Source: an uncultured Roseburia sp.
GTDB lineage: Bacteria > Bacillota > Clostridia > Lachnospirales > Lachnospiraceae
Assembly (NCBI GenBank): GCA_947652855.1
Contig: CANTEO010000034.1
Span: 1-26,952 of the forward strand
Length of the DNA stretch: 26,952 nt
Direction: 5' to 3'
Positions 6,780 through 15,184 of this stretch are shown here, one piece after another; position 1 is the first letter of the stretch, and each line of letters opens with the position of its first letter. The notes under the pieces are model-generated. The model saw only the letters and a list, made by a program, of their open reading frames with translations. It searched no databases and was not told the origin of the DNA. Both the position numbers and the translations under genes were made by a program.

Positions 6780-7466
6780 TCATTGAATGGAGTAGATGCA
6801 GTCCGTCAGGTATTTAAAGCAATGCACGTGAAATTGCCCCCGCTCCATAGGAACCTCCAGCCATTCTTCCAAATCCTTCTTCCAGGGCATCCATTTGCAC
6901 CTGCGCAGCCTGGACCGATAGCTGTAATCCAAAAACCCGGTTCCCAGACGATACGCCCCCATCGCGTAATTAAACATGGCAAGGCTCTCTTTATAAAGCT
7001 TTTCCGGCCGCGGATGCTCCTTTTCGGCAAGCATGGGCTGAAACCGCTTATCCAGCCCCAAAAGCCAATTTAAAAATGGGTCATATAAGTAGTACACAGA
7101 CGGGACGTACGGAAACTCCACCTGCCGTAAATCATCCCCTGCCTGATACTGCACGATAATCTTCGCATTGAGAAGCTCCTTCTCTGTCGCGACTTCTTTG
7201 ATCTGATCCCTCAACAGCTCCAGAGGCTCCATCAGCCCCTCCCGCATAAAAAAGACCTTCCCTTCTCCATAACCAAAGAAATACTCATATGACCGCGCGT
7301 CTGTCCTGCGCTTTGGCGCATACACAAAGTCATATGCATGAAACGAGCCGCCAAGGCGGGATTTTGCCTGCTGCGCAAACTGAGGCGGTATCTCCTCCAT
7401 CTTACAGACCCTGACCGGCCACTCGCTCATTGTTGGCCGTTTGTCCATTCGCACAACGCCGCCCAT
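6780..7466 (-). CDS. Hypothetical protein of 228 residues
   Basis: I do not recognise the family. The protein is soluble, basic and rich in aromatic residues, with no signal peptide, membrane segment or metal-binding cluster. Noticeable stretches are RLGGSFHAYDFVYAPKR near residues 37-53, FPYVPSVYYLYDPFLNWLLG near 119-138, and a basic aromatic segment (DYSYRSRLRRCKWMPWKKD) near 180-198. The purine-rich GGGGGAGGGG lies just upstream of the ATG at 7466. An alternative ATG 6 codons later (MDKRP) cannot be excluded. It is a single-gene unit with a strong promoter at 7543-7571 and a palindrome in its leader, so it is independently regulated. The coding quality of the frame and its own expression signals make it a real gene. 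Confidence 0.75.
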   Translation of the reverse strand: MGGVVRMDKRPTMSEWPVRVCKMEEIPPQFAQQAKSRLGGSFHAYDFVYAPKRRTDARSYEYFFGYGEGKVFFMREGLMEPLELLRDQIKEVATEKELLNAKIIVQYQAGDDLRQVEFPYVPSVYYLYDPFLNWLLGLDKRFQPMLAEKEHPRPEKLYKESLAMFNYAMGAYRLGTGFLDYSYRSRLRRCKWMPWKKDLEEWLEVPMERGQFHVHCFKYLTDCIYSIQ

Positions 7467-7507
7467 AATACCCCTCCCCCTTCCTAAGCCAATCTAAAAG
7501 GCTCCTT

Positions 7508-7525
7508 CTATGCCAGTTGGCATAG
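7508..7525. promoter_or_regulatory. Palindrome in the leader of the 6780-7466 gene
   Basis: CTATGCCA-GT-TGGCATAG is an 8+8 inverted repeat. It lies about 11 to 28 bases downstream of the transcription start predicted from the promoter at 7543-7571. It could be a repressor operator or a small leader hairpin; the compact two-base centre favours a protein-binding site. Confidence 0.5.
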
Positions 7526-7542
7526 ATATAAATTTTAATGTT

Positions 7543-7571
7543 ATCATACCCCCTCTCCTTCCATCTGTCAA
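7543..7571 (-). promoter_or_regulatory. Sigma-A type promoter of the 6780-7466 gene
   Basis: Minus strand TTGACA (7571-7566), a 17-base spacer and TATGAT (7548-7543). The -35 is perfect, the -10 differs at one position and the spacing is ideal. The leader would be about 70 bases long. The rest of the 184-base gap 7467-7650 shows no convincing terminator for the upstream methyltransferase gene. Confidence 0.78.
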
Positions 7572-7650
7572 TCAATCTGTCGCAACAATCTATCTGGAAG
7601 GCATAGCCTCAATCTGGCGCCCCGCAAAAAAATTGCCGCTCTTTTTAGCC

Positions 7651-8847
7651 CTACCTCTCCTCACACACCTGAAAAAGGTAAAATTTCAGGTAATAGCTCT
7701 CATCCGCCGCCCAAAGAATTGGGTGATCCGGCGCCTGAGTGCGAAACTGCACCTGACGCAGGCGCCTATGCGCGCTGCGCGCCGCCTGCGCAATCGTTTT
7801 CGCAAACAGCCCCTCTTCCATAAAATGCGAACAGGAGCAGGTCGCCAGAAAGCCGCCCGGCTTAACCAGCTTCATAGCCCGAAGGTTGATCTCCCGATAG
7901 CCCTTAACGGCGTTCTTCACCGCGCTTTCTGATTTCGCGAACGCCGGAGGGTCTAAAATTACCATGTCGTAGCTCTCTCCCTGACTCAAAAGCCTCGGCA
8001 GCAATTCAAACACATCCTCACACTGAAAGCGAACGGTTCCTTCCAATCCATTTAGCCTGGCGTTCTCTCTCGCCTGCTGCACCGCAGGCTCCGAAGCGTC
8101 CACGCCAAGCACGCTTGCCGCCCCCGCAATGCCCGCGTTTAAGGCGAACGAGCCTGTATGCGTGAAGCAGTCCAATACCTTCGCGCCCTTACAGAGCGGC
8201 TGAATGGCTAAGCGGTTATGCTTCTGATCCAGAAAAAAGCCTGTTTTCTGCCCATCCTTCACATCTACAAGATATTTCACCCCGTTTTCCACAATCTCCA
8301 CATTTGTGTCAAACGGCTCTGAAAGAAAGCCTTTCACGCGCTCCAAGCCTTCCTTTAGGCGAACCTTCGCGTCGCTGCGCTCATACACGCCGCGGATGCA
8401 AATCCCATCCTTAAGCAGCTCCTCCTGCACAAGCTCCACGAGCATCGTCTTCATCCGATCCATCCCAAGCGCCAAAGACTGCACCGCCAGCACGTCCGAA
8501 AATTTATCCACTACAAGCCCTGGCAAAAAATCAGCCTCTCCAAAAATCAGGCGGCAGGAAGAGGTGTCTACCGTCTTTTTCCGGTATTCCCAAGCGTCCC
8601 GAATGCGTTTCCTGAAAAATTCCCGGTTAATCTCCTGCCCGCTGTCCCTGGCGAGCAGGCGCACCCGGATTTTAGAGTTCTGGTTGATGAATCCCTTTCC
8701 CAATGGATATCCGTCAAAATCATGCACGACGACGACGTCTCCATTTTGAAACCTTCCTGCAATCGTGGCGATCTCATTGTCAAAAATCCACATCCCGCCG
8801 GACTTGACGCCGCGCCCTTCCCCCTTCTTCAATGTCACTATCGTCAT
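7651..8847 (-). CDS. Class I SAM-dependent 23S rRNA methyltransferase, RlmI family
   Basis: Probably makes 5-methylcytosine in 23S rRNA. The 398-residue protein has an N-terminal PUA-like RNA-binding domain (about 1-75, including GGMWIFDNEI and GDVVVVHDFDG), a central linker, and a C-terminal Rossmann methyltransferase. SAM motif I is VLDCFTHTGSFALNAG at 224-239. The target-base motif is DPPAFAKS at 299-306, and the cysteine motif CSCSHF at 337-342 carries the likely catalytic cysteine. Length and motif order match RlmI (formerly YccW). It starts 14 bases after the radA stop, with GGAG upstream of its ATG, so it is the last gene of the clpC-radA run. The exact target base is inferred from the family. 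Confidence 0.92.
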   Translation of the reverse strand: MTIVTLKKGEGRGVKSGGMWIFDNEIATIAGRFQNGDVVVVHDFDGYPLGKGFINQNSKIRVRLLARDSGQEINREFFRKRIRDAWEYRKKTVDTSSCRLIFGEADFLPGLVVDKFSDVLAVQSLALGMDRMKTMLVELVQEELLKDGICIRGVYERSDAKVRLKEGLERVKGFLSEPFDTNVEIVENGVKYLVDVKDGQKTGFFLDQKHNRLAIQPLCKGAKVLDCFTHTGSFALNAGIAGAASVLGVDASEPAVQQARENARLNGLEGTVRFQCEDVFELLPRLLSQGESYDMVILDPPAFAKSESAVKNAVKGYREINLRAMKLVKPGGFLATCSCSHFMEEGLFAKTIAQAARSAHRRLRQVQFRTQAPDHPILWAADESYYLKFYLFQVCEER

Positions 8848-8861
8848 TTTCTCATCTCCAT

Positions 8862-10223
8862 CTACAACAAAACCTCCATCGCGTCCCGCACGCTGCGCAC
8901 GCCGATTAAGCGGATCCCATCTATCTTAGGCAGCGCGCCTTTCGCAGCCTCCGGCAAGATGCAGGAAGTGAATCCCAATTTCTTCGCCTCCATAATTCGC
9001 TGCTCCGCCATATTGACGGAGCGCACCTCCCCGCTCAGCCCGACCTCGCCAAAGCAGATTGCCTTCTCGTCAATTGGGCGGTTTTTATAGCTGGACACTA
9101 TCGCCAGCACAATCCCAAGGTCAATCGCCGGCTCGTTCATCTTAAACCCCCCGGCAATGTTCACATATGCGTCGCAATTTCCCATTTTAAGGCCGACCCG
9201 CTTCTCTAAAACGGCCATCAGGAGGTTGACGCGGTTAAAGTCAATCCCTACCGCAGCCCTCCTTGGAAGGCCAAAATTGCTGTGGCAGACTAGCGCCTGC
9301 ACCTCAAGCAGGATCGGACGGCTCCCCTCCATGGAGCAGGCCACAACAGAGCCGCTGGCGCCTTTCGGCCTTCCGCCCAACATAAATTCCGAAGGGTTCT
9401 TCACTTCCGTAAGGCCAGAGGAGCGCATCTCAAACACGCCGATTTCATTCGTAGAGCCAAATCGGTTTTTTACGCCCCGCAAAATCCGGTACGCCGCGTG
9501 CCTGTCCCCCTCAAAATACAAAACAGTGTCCACCATATGCTCTAATACCCTTGGCCCCGCGACGACGCCTTCCTTCGTCACGTGTCCAATCACAAAAAAG
9601 GCAATCCCCAGATCCTTTGCCATCCGAAGCAAATTCCCTGTGGATTCCCTGACCTGCGACACGCTCCCGGGCGCGGAAGAGACGCCTTCATTATACATGG
9701 TCTGTATGGAGTCGATCACAACGACCTGCGGTCGGTCCTGCTTCACAATCTCGGAAATGACGTCCAGGTTGGTCTCACACAGCAGCGACAGGGAATCTCC
9801 AAATTCACCGATCCGCCCCGCCCTGATCTTAATCTGCTGCAGCGACTCTTCGCCAGACACATATAAAAGAGGCCGTCCGCTCTCCGTTAAGAGCCTGCAT
9901 ACCTGCAAAAGAAGCGTAGATTTTCCGATTCCGGGATCGCCTCCCACCAAAACCATAGAGCCTGGCACAATCCCGCCTCCAAGCACCCGATCCAATTCCA
10001 AAATCCCTGTCGCGACGCGCTCTTCCCCCGTAGCTTCGATCTCCCTTAGCTTCGTGACTTTTGCGCGGGACTCCTGCCTGGAGGGCCGCCTCGCCCCTTT
10101 TGTCACGGTGACGGCCTCCTCGACAAATGTATTCCATTCTCTACAGGAGGGGCATTGCCCCATCCACTTGGAAGATTGCGCGCCGCAGGACTGACAGTAA
10201 AAAACCGTTTTTTCTTTCGCCAT
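8862..10223 (-). CDS. radA: DNA repair protein RadA (Sms)
   Basis: A RecA-like ATPase that drives branch migration during recombinational repair. The 453 residues contain the N-terminal zinc finger (Cys10, Cys13, Cys24, Cys27), Walker A GGDPGIGKST at 94-103, Walker B VVVIDSIQTM near 167-176, the RadA-specific KNRFG at 252-256, and a Lon-protease-like C-terminal domain from about 275. The family is normally 450-460 residues, so it is complete. The ATG at 10223 follows the stop of the preceding small gene after a single base, implying coupled translation. clpC and radA are also neighbours in Bacillus subtilis, so this part of the order is ancient. Confidence 0.98.
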   Translation of the reverse strand: MAKEKTVFYCQSCGAQSSKWMGQCPSCREWNTFVEEAVTVTKGARRPSRQESRAKVTKLREIEATGEERVATGILELDRVLGGGIVPGSMVLVGGDPGIGKSTLLLQVCRLLTESGRPLLYVSGEESLQQIKIRAGRIGEFGDSLSLLCETNLDVISEIVKQDRPQVVVIDSIQTMYNEGVSSAPGSVSQVRESTGNLLRMAKDLGIAFFVIGHVTKEGVVAGPRVLEHMVDTVLYFEGDRHAAYRILRGVKNRFGSTNEIGVFEMRSSGLTEVKNPSEFMLGGRPKGASGSVVACSMEGSRPILLEVQALVCHSNFGLPRRAAVGIDFNRVNLLMAVLEKRVGLKMGNCDAYVNIAGGFKMNEPAIDLGIVLAIVSSYKNRPIDEKAICFGEVGLSGEVRSVNMAEQRIMEAKKLGFTSCILPEAAKGALPKIDGIRLIGVRSVRDAMEVLL

Positions 10224-10224
10224 A

Positions 10225-10638
10225 TTACTTCTTTGCGATTTTCACGGCAATCGGGCTGCTGCCATCCATTTCCACGCTAAAGCTTAGCTTTCCGCCCAGG
10301 TTCGTCTTCATTGCGCCCGCGTCTGTCCCGTCAATCACAATGTCATATTCCTTCCCGGCTTCAAGCTCCAGCGTAATCTGAGCGTCTTCCTTCCCCTCCA
10401 CCTGGAACGAAACAGCCTCCTCTGTCGCCAGAAATCCCGTCACTGCCGTCCCCGGAACAGACTCATACACAAACATCCCGTTCCTCTCTAGCTTCGTGAT
10501 TTCCTGAAACGTCTTTACTTTATATAAATCTCCCTTTTGCTCAAAATTGTCCCGTTTCGCCTTAGCCGACAGGCTATAATCCCCAAAACTGATGCTCCCG
10601 TCTGATTCACTGCGAATCAATTCACTGATTACTGACAT
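10225..10638 (-). CDS. Small beta-rich protein of unknown function between clpC and radA
   Basis: A 137-residue acidic protein with no signal peptide or membrane segment. Strand-like alternation (SISFGDYSLSAK, LYKVKTFQEITKLERNGMFVY, AQITLELEAGKEYDIVIDG, GKLSFSVEM) suggests a beta sandwich. Homologues in gut Clostridia are, as I remember, often labelled endosialidase; I see no catalytic evidence for that and would not use the name. The frame opens at 10680, but AGGAGG just upstream of the ATG at 10638 (MSVISELIRS) sets the start. Its stop is one base from the radA start, tying it to radA expression. It could be a cytoplasmic adaptor or scaffold; its role is unknown. Confidence 0.78.
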   Translation of the reverse strand: MSVISELIRSESDGSISFGDYSLSAKAKRDNFEQKGDLYKVKTFQEITKLERNGMFVYESVPGTAVTGFLATEEAVSFQVEGKEDAQITLELEAGKEYDIVIDGTDAGAMKTNLGGKLSFSVEMDGSSPIAVKIAKK

Positions 10639-10717
10639 ATTTATCCTCCTGTAATGCTTTCTAGCTTTCTTTCTACGCATCCACCGGCTCCCAAAGAAGC
10701 CCCCCTGCGATACTCTT

Positions 10718-10723
10718 ATTATA
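10718..10723 (-). promoter_or_regulatory. Possible -10 element ahead of the small protein and radA
   Basis: Minus strand TATAAT at 10723-10718 in the 114-base gap after clpC. With a 17-base spacer the -35 would be TGGAAA, a weak match. The element sits inside the loop of an inverted repeat formed by AAAGAAGC (10693-10700) and GCTTCTTT (10729-10736). A secondary promoter for the radA part of the operon is plausible but not certain. Confidence 0.35.
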
Positions 10724-10752
10724 TACTAGCTTCTTTGCAATTTCCAGTTCTT

Positions 10753-13212
10753 TTACCGTTTGTTTTTCACCGTAAAGCGCACTTCATCATTGCGCGCCGA
10801 CACATCCACGCAATCGCCCTTTTTGATTTTCCCGCTTAAAATCTCCTCCGCAAGCTTATCCTCCACCACGTTCTGAATCTTGCGCCGAAGCGGGCGCGCG
10901 CCATATTTCGGGTCAAAGGCAGACTCTACGATATAGGATTTCAGGGAATCCTTCACGGAAAGGGAAATCGACATCTGCTTCCTGCAGCGCTCCACCAGCG
11001 TTTTGGACAGAAGCGACACAATTTTTTTCATGTCCTCTTTATTCAGCGCGCGGAACACAATCGTCTCGTCAATCCGGTTTAAAAACTCCGGCTTAAAAAT
11101 CCGCTTCACTTCCTCCATTACGCCGTCTTTCATGTACGCATAATCCTGCTTCTCATCCTCTAACGCCCCAAAACCAAGCTTCTTCGGCGAAATGATCGCC
11201 TGCGCGCCCGCGTTAGACGTCATGATGATGATGGTGTTCTTAAAATCAACCTTCCTGCCCTGCGCGTCCGTGATATGCCCGTCATCCAATACCTGAAGCA
11301 ATATGTTGAACACGTCCGGGTGCGCCTTTTCAATCTCATCAAACAAAATGACCGAGTACGGGTTACGGCGCACCTTTTCGCTTAGCTGCCCCCCTTCATC
11401 ATAGCCCACATAGCCCGGAGGGGAGCCGATCATCTTGGAAACGCTGTGCTTTTCCATATATTCCGACATATCCACGCGGATCATTTCCTGCTCGCTGCCA
11501 AACATCGCCTCTGCAAGCGCCTTGGTGATCTCCGTTTTCCCAACTCCGGTCGGGCCTAAGAACAGAAATGAGCCAATGGGGCGTCTTGGGTCTTTTAAGC
11601 CTACCCTCCCCCGCTTCACCGCCTTCGCGACGGCTCCCACCGCCTCCTCCTGGCCCACCACGCGCTTTCGCAGCGTCTTCTCCAGGCGCTTAAGCCTTGC
11701 GGCCTCCCCTTCTTCCAGCTTCTTCACCGGAATTTTCGTCCAGCCAGACATAATATCGGCCATTTCCTCCGCGCCAACGGTAAGGAGCCGTTTGCCTGCA
11801 TCCTTCTTATATTTTTTCACCAACTTCTCATGCTGCTGCTCCAGCTCCTGTTTCTTCGCGCTAATCTCCGAAGCTTCTTTCAGATGGCCAAGCATCAGGG
11901 CCTGCTCAATCTCCCGGTCATAAGACGCCATCTGCTGCTCCAGCTCCGTAATGCTCTTCGGAGACGAAATCCCCCGTAACCGCACCTTAGAGGCCGCCTC
12001 GTCCATCAAGTCAATCGCCTTGTCAGGCAGGAAACGGTCATTCATGTAACGCATGGAAAGATCCACCGCCGCCTCAAGCCCGTCGTCCGTGATGATCACG
12101 CGATGGTGGTCTTCGTAATAATCCCGGATCCCCCTTAAAATCTCAATCGCCTGCTCCCTGCTTGGCTCCTCCACCGTAATGGGCTGAAACCGACGCTCTA
12201 GGGCCGCGTCTTTTTCAATATATTTCCGGTACTCCGTAATTGTCGTTGCGCCAATCAGCTGAATCTCGCCGCGCGCCAAAGAAGGCTTTAAGATATTCGA
12301 CGCGTCAATCGCCCCTTCCGCGCCCCCCGCTCCAATGATCGTATGAACCTCATCAATAAACAGCAGGACATTTCCCGACTGCATCACTTCACGAAGCACC
12401 TTCTTGATGCGCTCCTCAAATTCGCCCCGGTATTTAGAGCCCGCCACCATGCCGGACAGATCCAAAGTGACGACGCGCTTTTCCGCCACGGCGTCCGGAA
12501 CCAGGCCCATGACGATGCGCTGCGCCAGGCCCTCCACAATAGCCGTCTTCCCAACGCCCGGCTCCCCGATCAGGCAAGGGTTGTTCTTGCCGCGCCGGCT
12601 TAGCACCTGTATCACCCTCTGGATTTCCTCATCCCTCCCGATCACCGGGTCAAGCCTCCTGTCGGCCGCAAGCTTCGTCAAATCCCTGGCGAACTGATCC
12701 AGCATCGGGGTGCCTGCCGCATTCTTCCTTCTGCTTGGCCTCCCATTCTGAAAATCTTCTCTATACAGATTCGCGTCTTCCCCCATCGCGACGAGCGTGT
12801 CTACATAAAGCTTCTGTAAATTAACGCTCATCGTATTCATCAGGCGGGACGCCGCGCATTCCGTTTCTTTAATAATCGCAATCAGCAAATGCTCCGTCCC
12901 GACAGAGCGGCTCGCAAAACGGTCCGCCTCCCGCCTTGCATTTTCAAAAATCTGCTGCACCCGCGGCGTCCAGCCGTCTGGATCCGCCACAGCCGCCTGA
13001 CCCGAAGGCGCTATCAGGTTTTCAATCAGCTCTAACAAATGATTTGCATCCACTCCATTGTCCAAAAGCACATGGCTTGCCACTCCTGAGCCCTCCTTTA
13101 AGAGGCCAAGGAGCAGATGCTCCGTCCCTATATAATTGTGTTTCATGGTTTTCGAGGCTTTCTCTGCCAGTTTTAACGCTTTTTCCGCTTTATTCGTAAA
13201 TGATTTATGCAT
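10753..13212 (-). CDS. clpC: ATP-dependent Clp protease ATP-binding subunit ClpC
   Basis: A AAA+ unfoldase that feeds substrates to ClpP in protein quality control. The 819 residues contain a double-repeat Clp N-domain (about 1-145), AAA domain 1 with Walker A GEPGVGKT at 216-223 and FIDEVH at 285-290, a coiled-coil middle domain near 415-475, AAA domain 2 with GPTGVGKT at 553-560 and FDEIEKAHPDVF at 623-634, and the ClpP-docking LGF tripeptide at 679-681. An AAGGTGGA site precedes the ATG. In bacilli clpC follows ctsR-mcsA-mcsB. Here those genes are absent and a cohesin/cadherin-like membrane protein ends 21 bases upstream. No CtsR-type direct repeat was seen in that gap. Confidence 0.97.
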   Translation of the reverse strand: MHKSFTNKAEKALKLAEKASKTMKHNYIGTEHLLLGLLKEGSGVASHVLLDNGVDANHLLELIENLIAPSGQAAVADPDGWTPRVQQIFENARREADRFASRSVGTEHLLIAIIKETECAASRLMNTMSVNLQKLYVDTLVAMGEDANLYREDFQNGRPSRRKNAAGTPMLDQFARDLTKLAADRRLDPVIGRDEEIQRVIQVLSRRGKNNPCLIGEPGVGKTAIVEGLAQRIVMGLVPDAVAEKRVVTLDLSGMVAGSKYRGEFEERIKKVLREVMQSGNVLLFIDEVHTIIGAGGAEGAIDASNILKPSLARGEIQLIGATTITEYRKYIEKDAALERRFQPITVEEPSREQAIEILRGIRDYYEDHHRVIITDDGLEAAVDLSMRYMNDRFLPDKAIDLMDEAASKVRLRGISSPKSITELEQQMASYDREIEQALMLGHLKEASEISAKKQELEQQHEKLVKKYKKDAGKRLLTVGAEEMADIMSGWTKIPVKKLEEGEAARLKRLEKTLRKRVVGQEEAVGAVAKAVKRGRVGLKDPRRPIGSFLFLGPTGVGKTEITKALAEAMFGSEQEMIRVDMSEYMEKHSVSKMIGSPPGYVGYDEGGQLSEKVRRNPYSVILFDEIEKAHPDVFNILLQVLDDGHITDAQGRKVDFKNTIIIMTSNAGAQAIISPKKLGFGALEDEKQDYAYMKDGVMEEVKRIFKPEFLNRIDETIVFRALNKEDMKKIVSLLSKTLVERCRKQMSISLSVKDSLKSYIVESAFDPKYGARPLRRKIQNVVEDKLAEEILSGKIKKGDCVDVSARNDEVRFTVKNKR

Positions 13213-13233
13213 AAAGTTCCACCTTTTTATTTT

Positions 13234-15141
13234 TTATAGGTCATTCAAATCTAAAAACTCTAAATCATCTTCTTCACTGTCTATAGCCGCATTTACCCCT
13301 TTAGCCTCCTTTTGAGGCTCTTCCCTATAAGCCCTTACAGGCGCCTCCTCGTCACTGCACCGCTTTTTGCGCGTGGAAGGATGGCCGATGGGCGTTTCTT
13401 TTTTCCGTGCCTTCCTGCTTAAAATGGACGGCTCTTCTTCAAACTCATCCATGAAATCCTCTTTGTCGTCGTCATAAAAAAGATCCTCGTCATCTTCCCC
13501 CTTTAAGTCAAACAGAAATTTTTTCCCGGGACGCTCCTGCGCGGGCTTCTCCGTTTTGGCCGCCCTTACGCCCCTGGCCGGCCGAACCGGCGCCGCGCGC
13601 CGCTTCTTGCGTTTCGGCCGCTCCTCCTCGTATGGCTCATCCATCCGAAGCTCCCTGACCTTAAGGGCCAGATTGATGATCGCGATTAAAAACAGAACGG
13701 TCACGAAAATCAAAATGGCAATCATCCTTCGGTCCTTCGCCTTTGTTTCTTTATGGCGGTCGTTTAACTTATTATAAGAATCCAAAAGCGCCTCATAATC
13801 CTCCCCCGCGTCAGAAGTGGCGAGCGTCTCTCCATTCAAGCGCTGAAACGTCTCCTGCTTGACGTCATACTGATACCATCCAGACGTCCCTGTGTCATCC
13901 GTAGCGTAAAAAATATAAAAATCAGACGCCTGGCCTACTGTCCCCCCCTCTTCGCCCGGCTCTAATTTCACAATCTCCTGACTCTTCCCCCCGGCATACT
14001 GATACGCCGGTATGGACTTCTGGCCCGCAATCTCAAGCACAGCCTCATTATAATTGTCCGGCGGGATCACGGCGTTCGGGACGACAATCAATATGATATA
14101 CCTCTCCCCGCTCTGAAGGCGCACATAGGGATAAAATTTATCCCTATCGGAATTATAGACAAAAAAACCTCCTTCTCCCTGGCCGTTCACCATATAATAC
14201 ATCCCAAGCTGCCCGTTCTTAAACATGACGCCTTCGCAAGGCGTTCCTTTATATTCAAAATTCGCCCTGGAAAACCCCTCTGGGATGGATTCATCCGAAA
14301 ATTCCCCGGAAATAGTATAATTTATGCCGTCAATCACGATTGCCCCGTCGCTTGATTCCGCAGGAGGGGCGTTTTCTAAGCCCTCTGAGGAGACAGGCGC
14401 CTGAGAGCCGTCCCCTTCGTTCGGCTCTGTGGTCCCGCTCCCTTTCGTGACCGTAATCTTATACGTGGCCGTGTTTCCATTCTCCGCCTTCACCGTCACG
14501 GAAATCACATTTTTCCCCTCTGTTAAATCCGTGTTCCCCGTAATGGATTCTATAGAAGCCTTGCTGTTCGACGTGACCGGGTTGACCGTGATGGAACTCA
14601 CGTCACTTCCCACCTGCGCCGTATATTCCGTGACATTCCCCTGAAAGGAGGGAGAGAGCGTCCCATGGGACAGCGACAGGGAAGAAAGGGAGTTATCCCC
14701 CGACTTCACTGTGTCCGTATCCGTATCGGTGTCCGTAGAATTTGAGCCTGCCGTGCCAGACACCGTGATATGCGCGCCCGCCGCCGTAAGCGTCGCGCCT
14801 TCCGCCTTCACATATGCATCCCCGGAGCTTAACGCCTTAAAGCGAAAGCTGATGTCGGAGCCAGACGCCGTCACCGTCCCGCCGCCGCCCGACGCGCCAG
14901 AAGACGAGCTGCTGACGAACTCCAGCTTTGACGAATCATATGAAATCTTCATGTCCGCCGTCACTTCCGAATTGTCCGCCCCGGCGGCATATACCGTCAC
15001 CGTGACGGTATCCCCTACCGCAACGGTCCCAGAAGAAAGCGCGACGGAAAGCGTGCCTGCCGCAAGCGTCAAAACCGCTGTCCCAAAATAAAGTATGCAG
15101 CCAAAGCAAGCCGCTATGATATATTTAAGCTTATTTCTCAT
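13234..15141 (-). CDS. Membrane-anchored cohesin-like / cadherin-like surface protein
   Basis: A 635-residue single-pass protein. It has a signal peptide (about 1-28), a cohesin-like beta sandwich (about 30-130, with VAVGDTVTVTVYA and MKISYDSSKLEFVS), a DTDTDTDT linker, a cadherin-like beta-sandwich repeat (about 150-233, ending NTATYKITVTKG) and an acidic linker. After that come an unrecognised beta-rich module (about 265-435), a short helical stalk, and a membrane segment at about 473-493. The roughly 140-residue cytoplasmic tail is first very basic (RPKRKKRRAA) and then acidic. GGAGGT precedes the ATG at 15141, which is preferred over the ATG at 15153 that lies within the ribosome binding site. 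It has its own promoter and likely heads the clpC-radA transcript. Function is unknown; surface sensing or envelope scaffolding is my inference. Confidence 0.82.
   Translation of the reverse strand: MRNKLKYIIAACFGCILYFGTAVLTLAAGTLSVALSSGTVAVGDTVTVTVYAAGADNSEVTADMKISYDSSKLEFVSSSSSGASGGGGTVTASGSDISFRFKALSSGDAYVKAEGATLTAAGAHITVSGTAGSNSTDTDTDTDTVKSGDNSLSSLSLSHGTLSPSFQGNVTEYTAQVGSDVSSITVNPVTSNSKASIESITGNTDLTEGKNVISVTVKAENGNTATYKITVTKGSGTTEPNEGDGSQAPVSSEGLENAPPAESSDGAIVIDGINYTISGEFSDESIPEGFSRANFEYKGTPCEGVMFKNGQLGMYYMVNGQGEGGFFVYNSDRDKFYPYVRLQSGERYIILIVVPNAVIPPDNYNEAVLEIAGQKSIPAYQYAGGKSQEIVKLEPGEEGGTVGQASDFYIFYATDDTGTSGWYQYDVKQETFQRLNGETLATSDAGEDYEALLDSYNKLNDRHKETKAKDRRMIAILIFVTVLFLIAIINLALKVRELRMDEPYEEERPKRKKRRAAPVRPARGVRAAKTEKPAQERPGKKFLFDLKGEDDEDLFYDDDKEDFMDEFEEEPSILSRKARKKETPIGHPSTRKKRCSDEEAPVRAYREEPQKEAKGVNAAIDSEEDDLEFLDLNDL
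14710..14733 (-). repeat. Hexanucleotide-like repeat encoding four Asp-Thr units
   Basis: Four degenerate 6-base units (GAC/GAT followed by ACN) encode DTDTDTDT in the linker between the cohesin-like and cadherin-like domains. The unit length is a multiple of three, so slippage would change linker length without breaking the frame. Confidence 0.6.
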
Positions 15142-15184
15142 ATTTACCTCCATTCTGCATTATATTTTTCTACCCAACTCCTAT

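Noticed and set aside
9157..10194. A 345-codon plus-strand open frame opposite radA
   Set aside because: The opposite strand encodes complete RadA with all motifs. The antisense translation is Ser/Thr/Pro/Arg-rich with no recognisable domain.
13213..13233. CtsR operator upstream of clpC
   Set aside because: The gap is only 21 bases and does not contain the tandem heptad repeat expected for CtsR.
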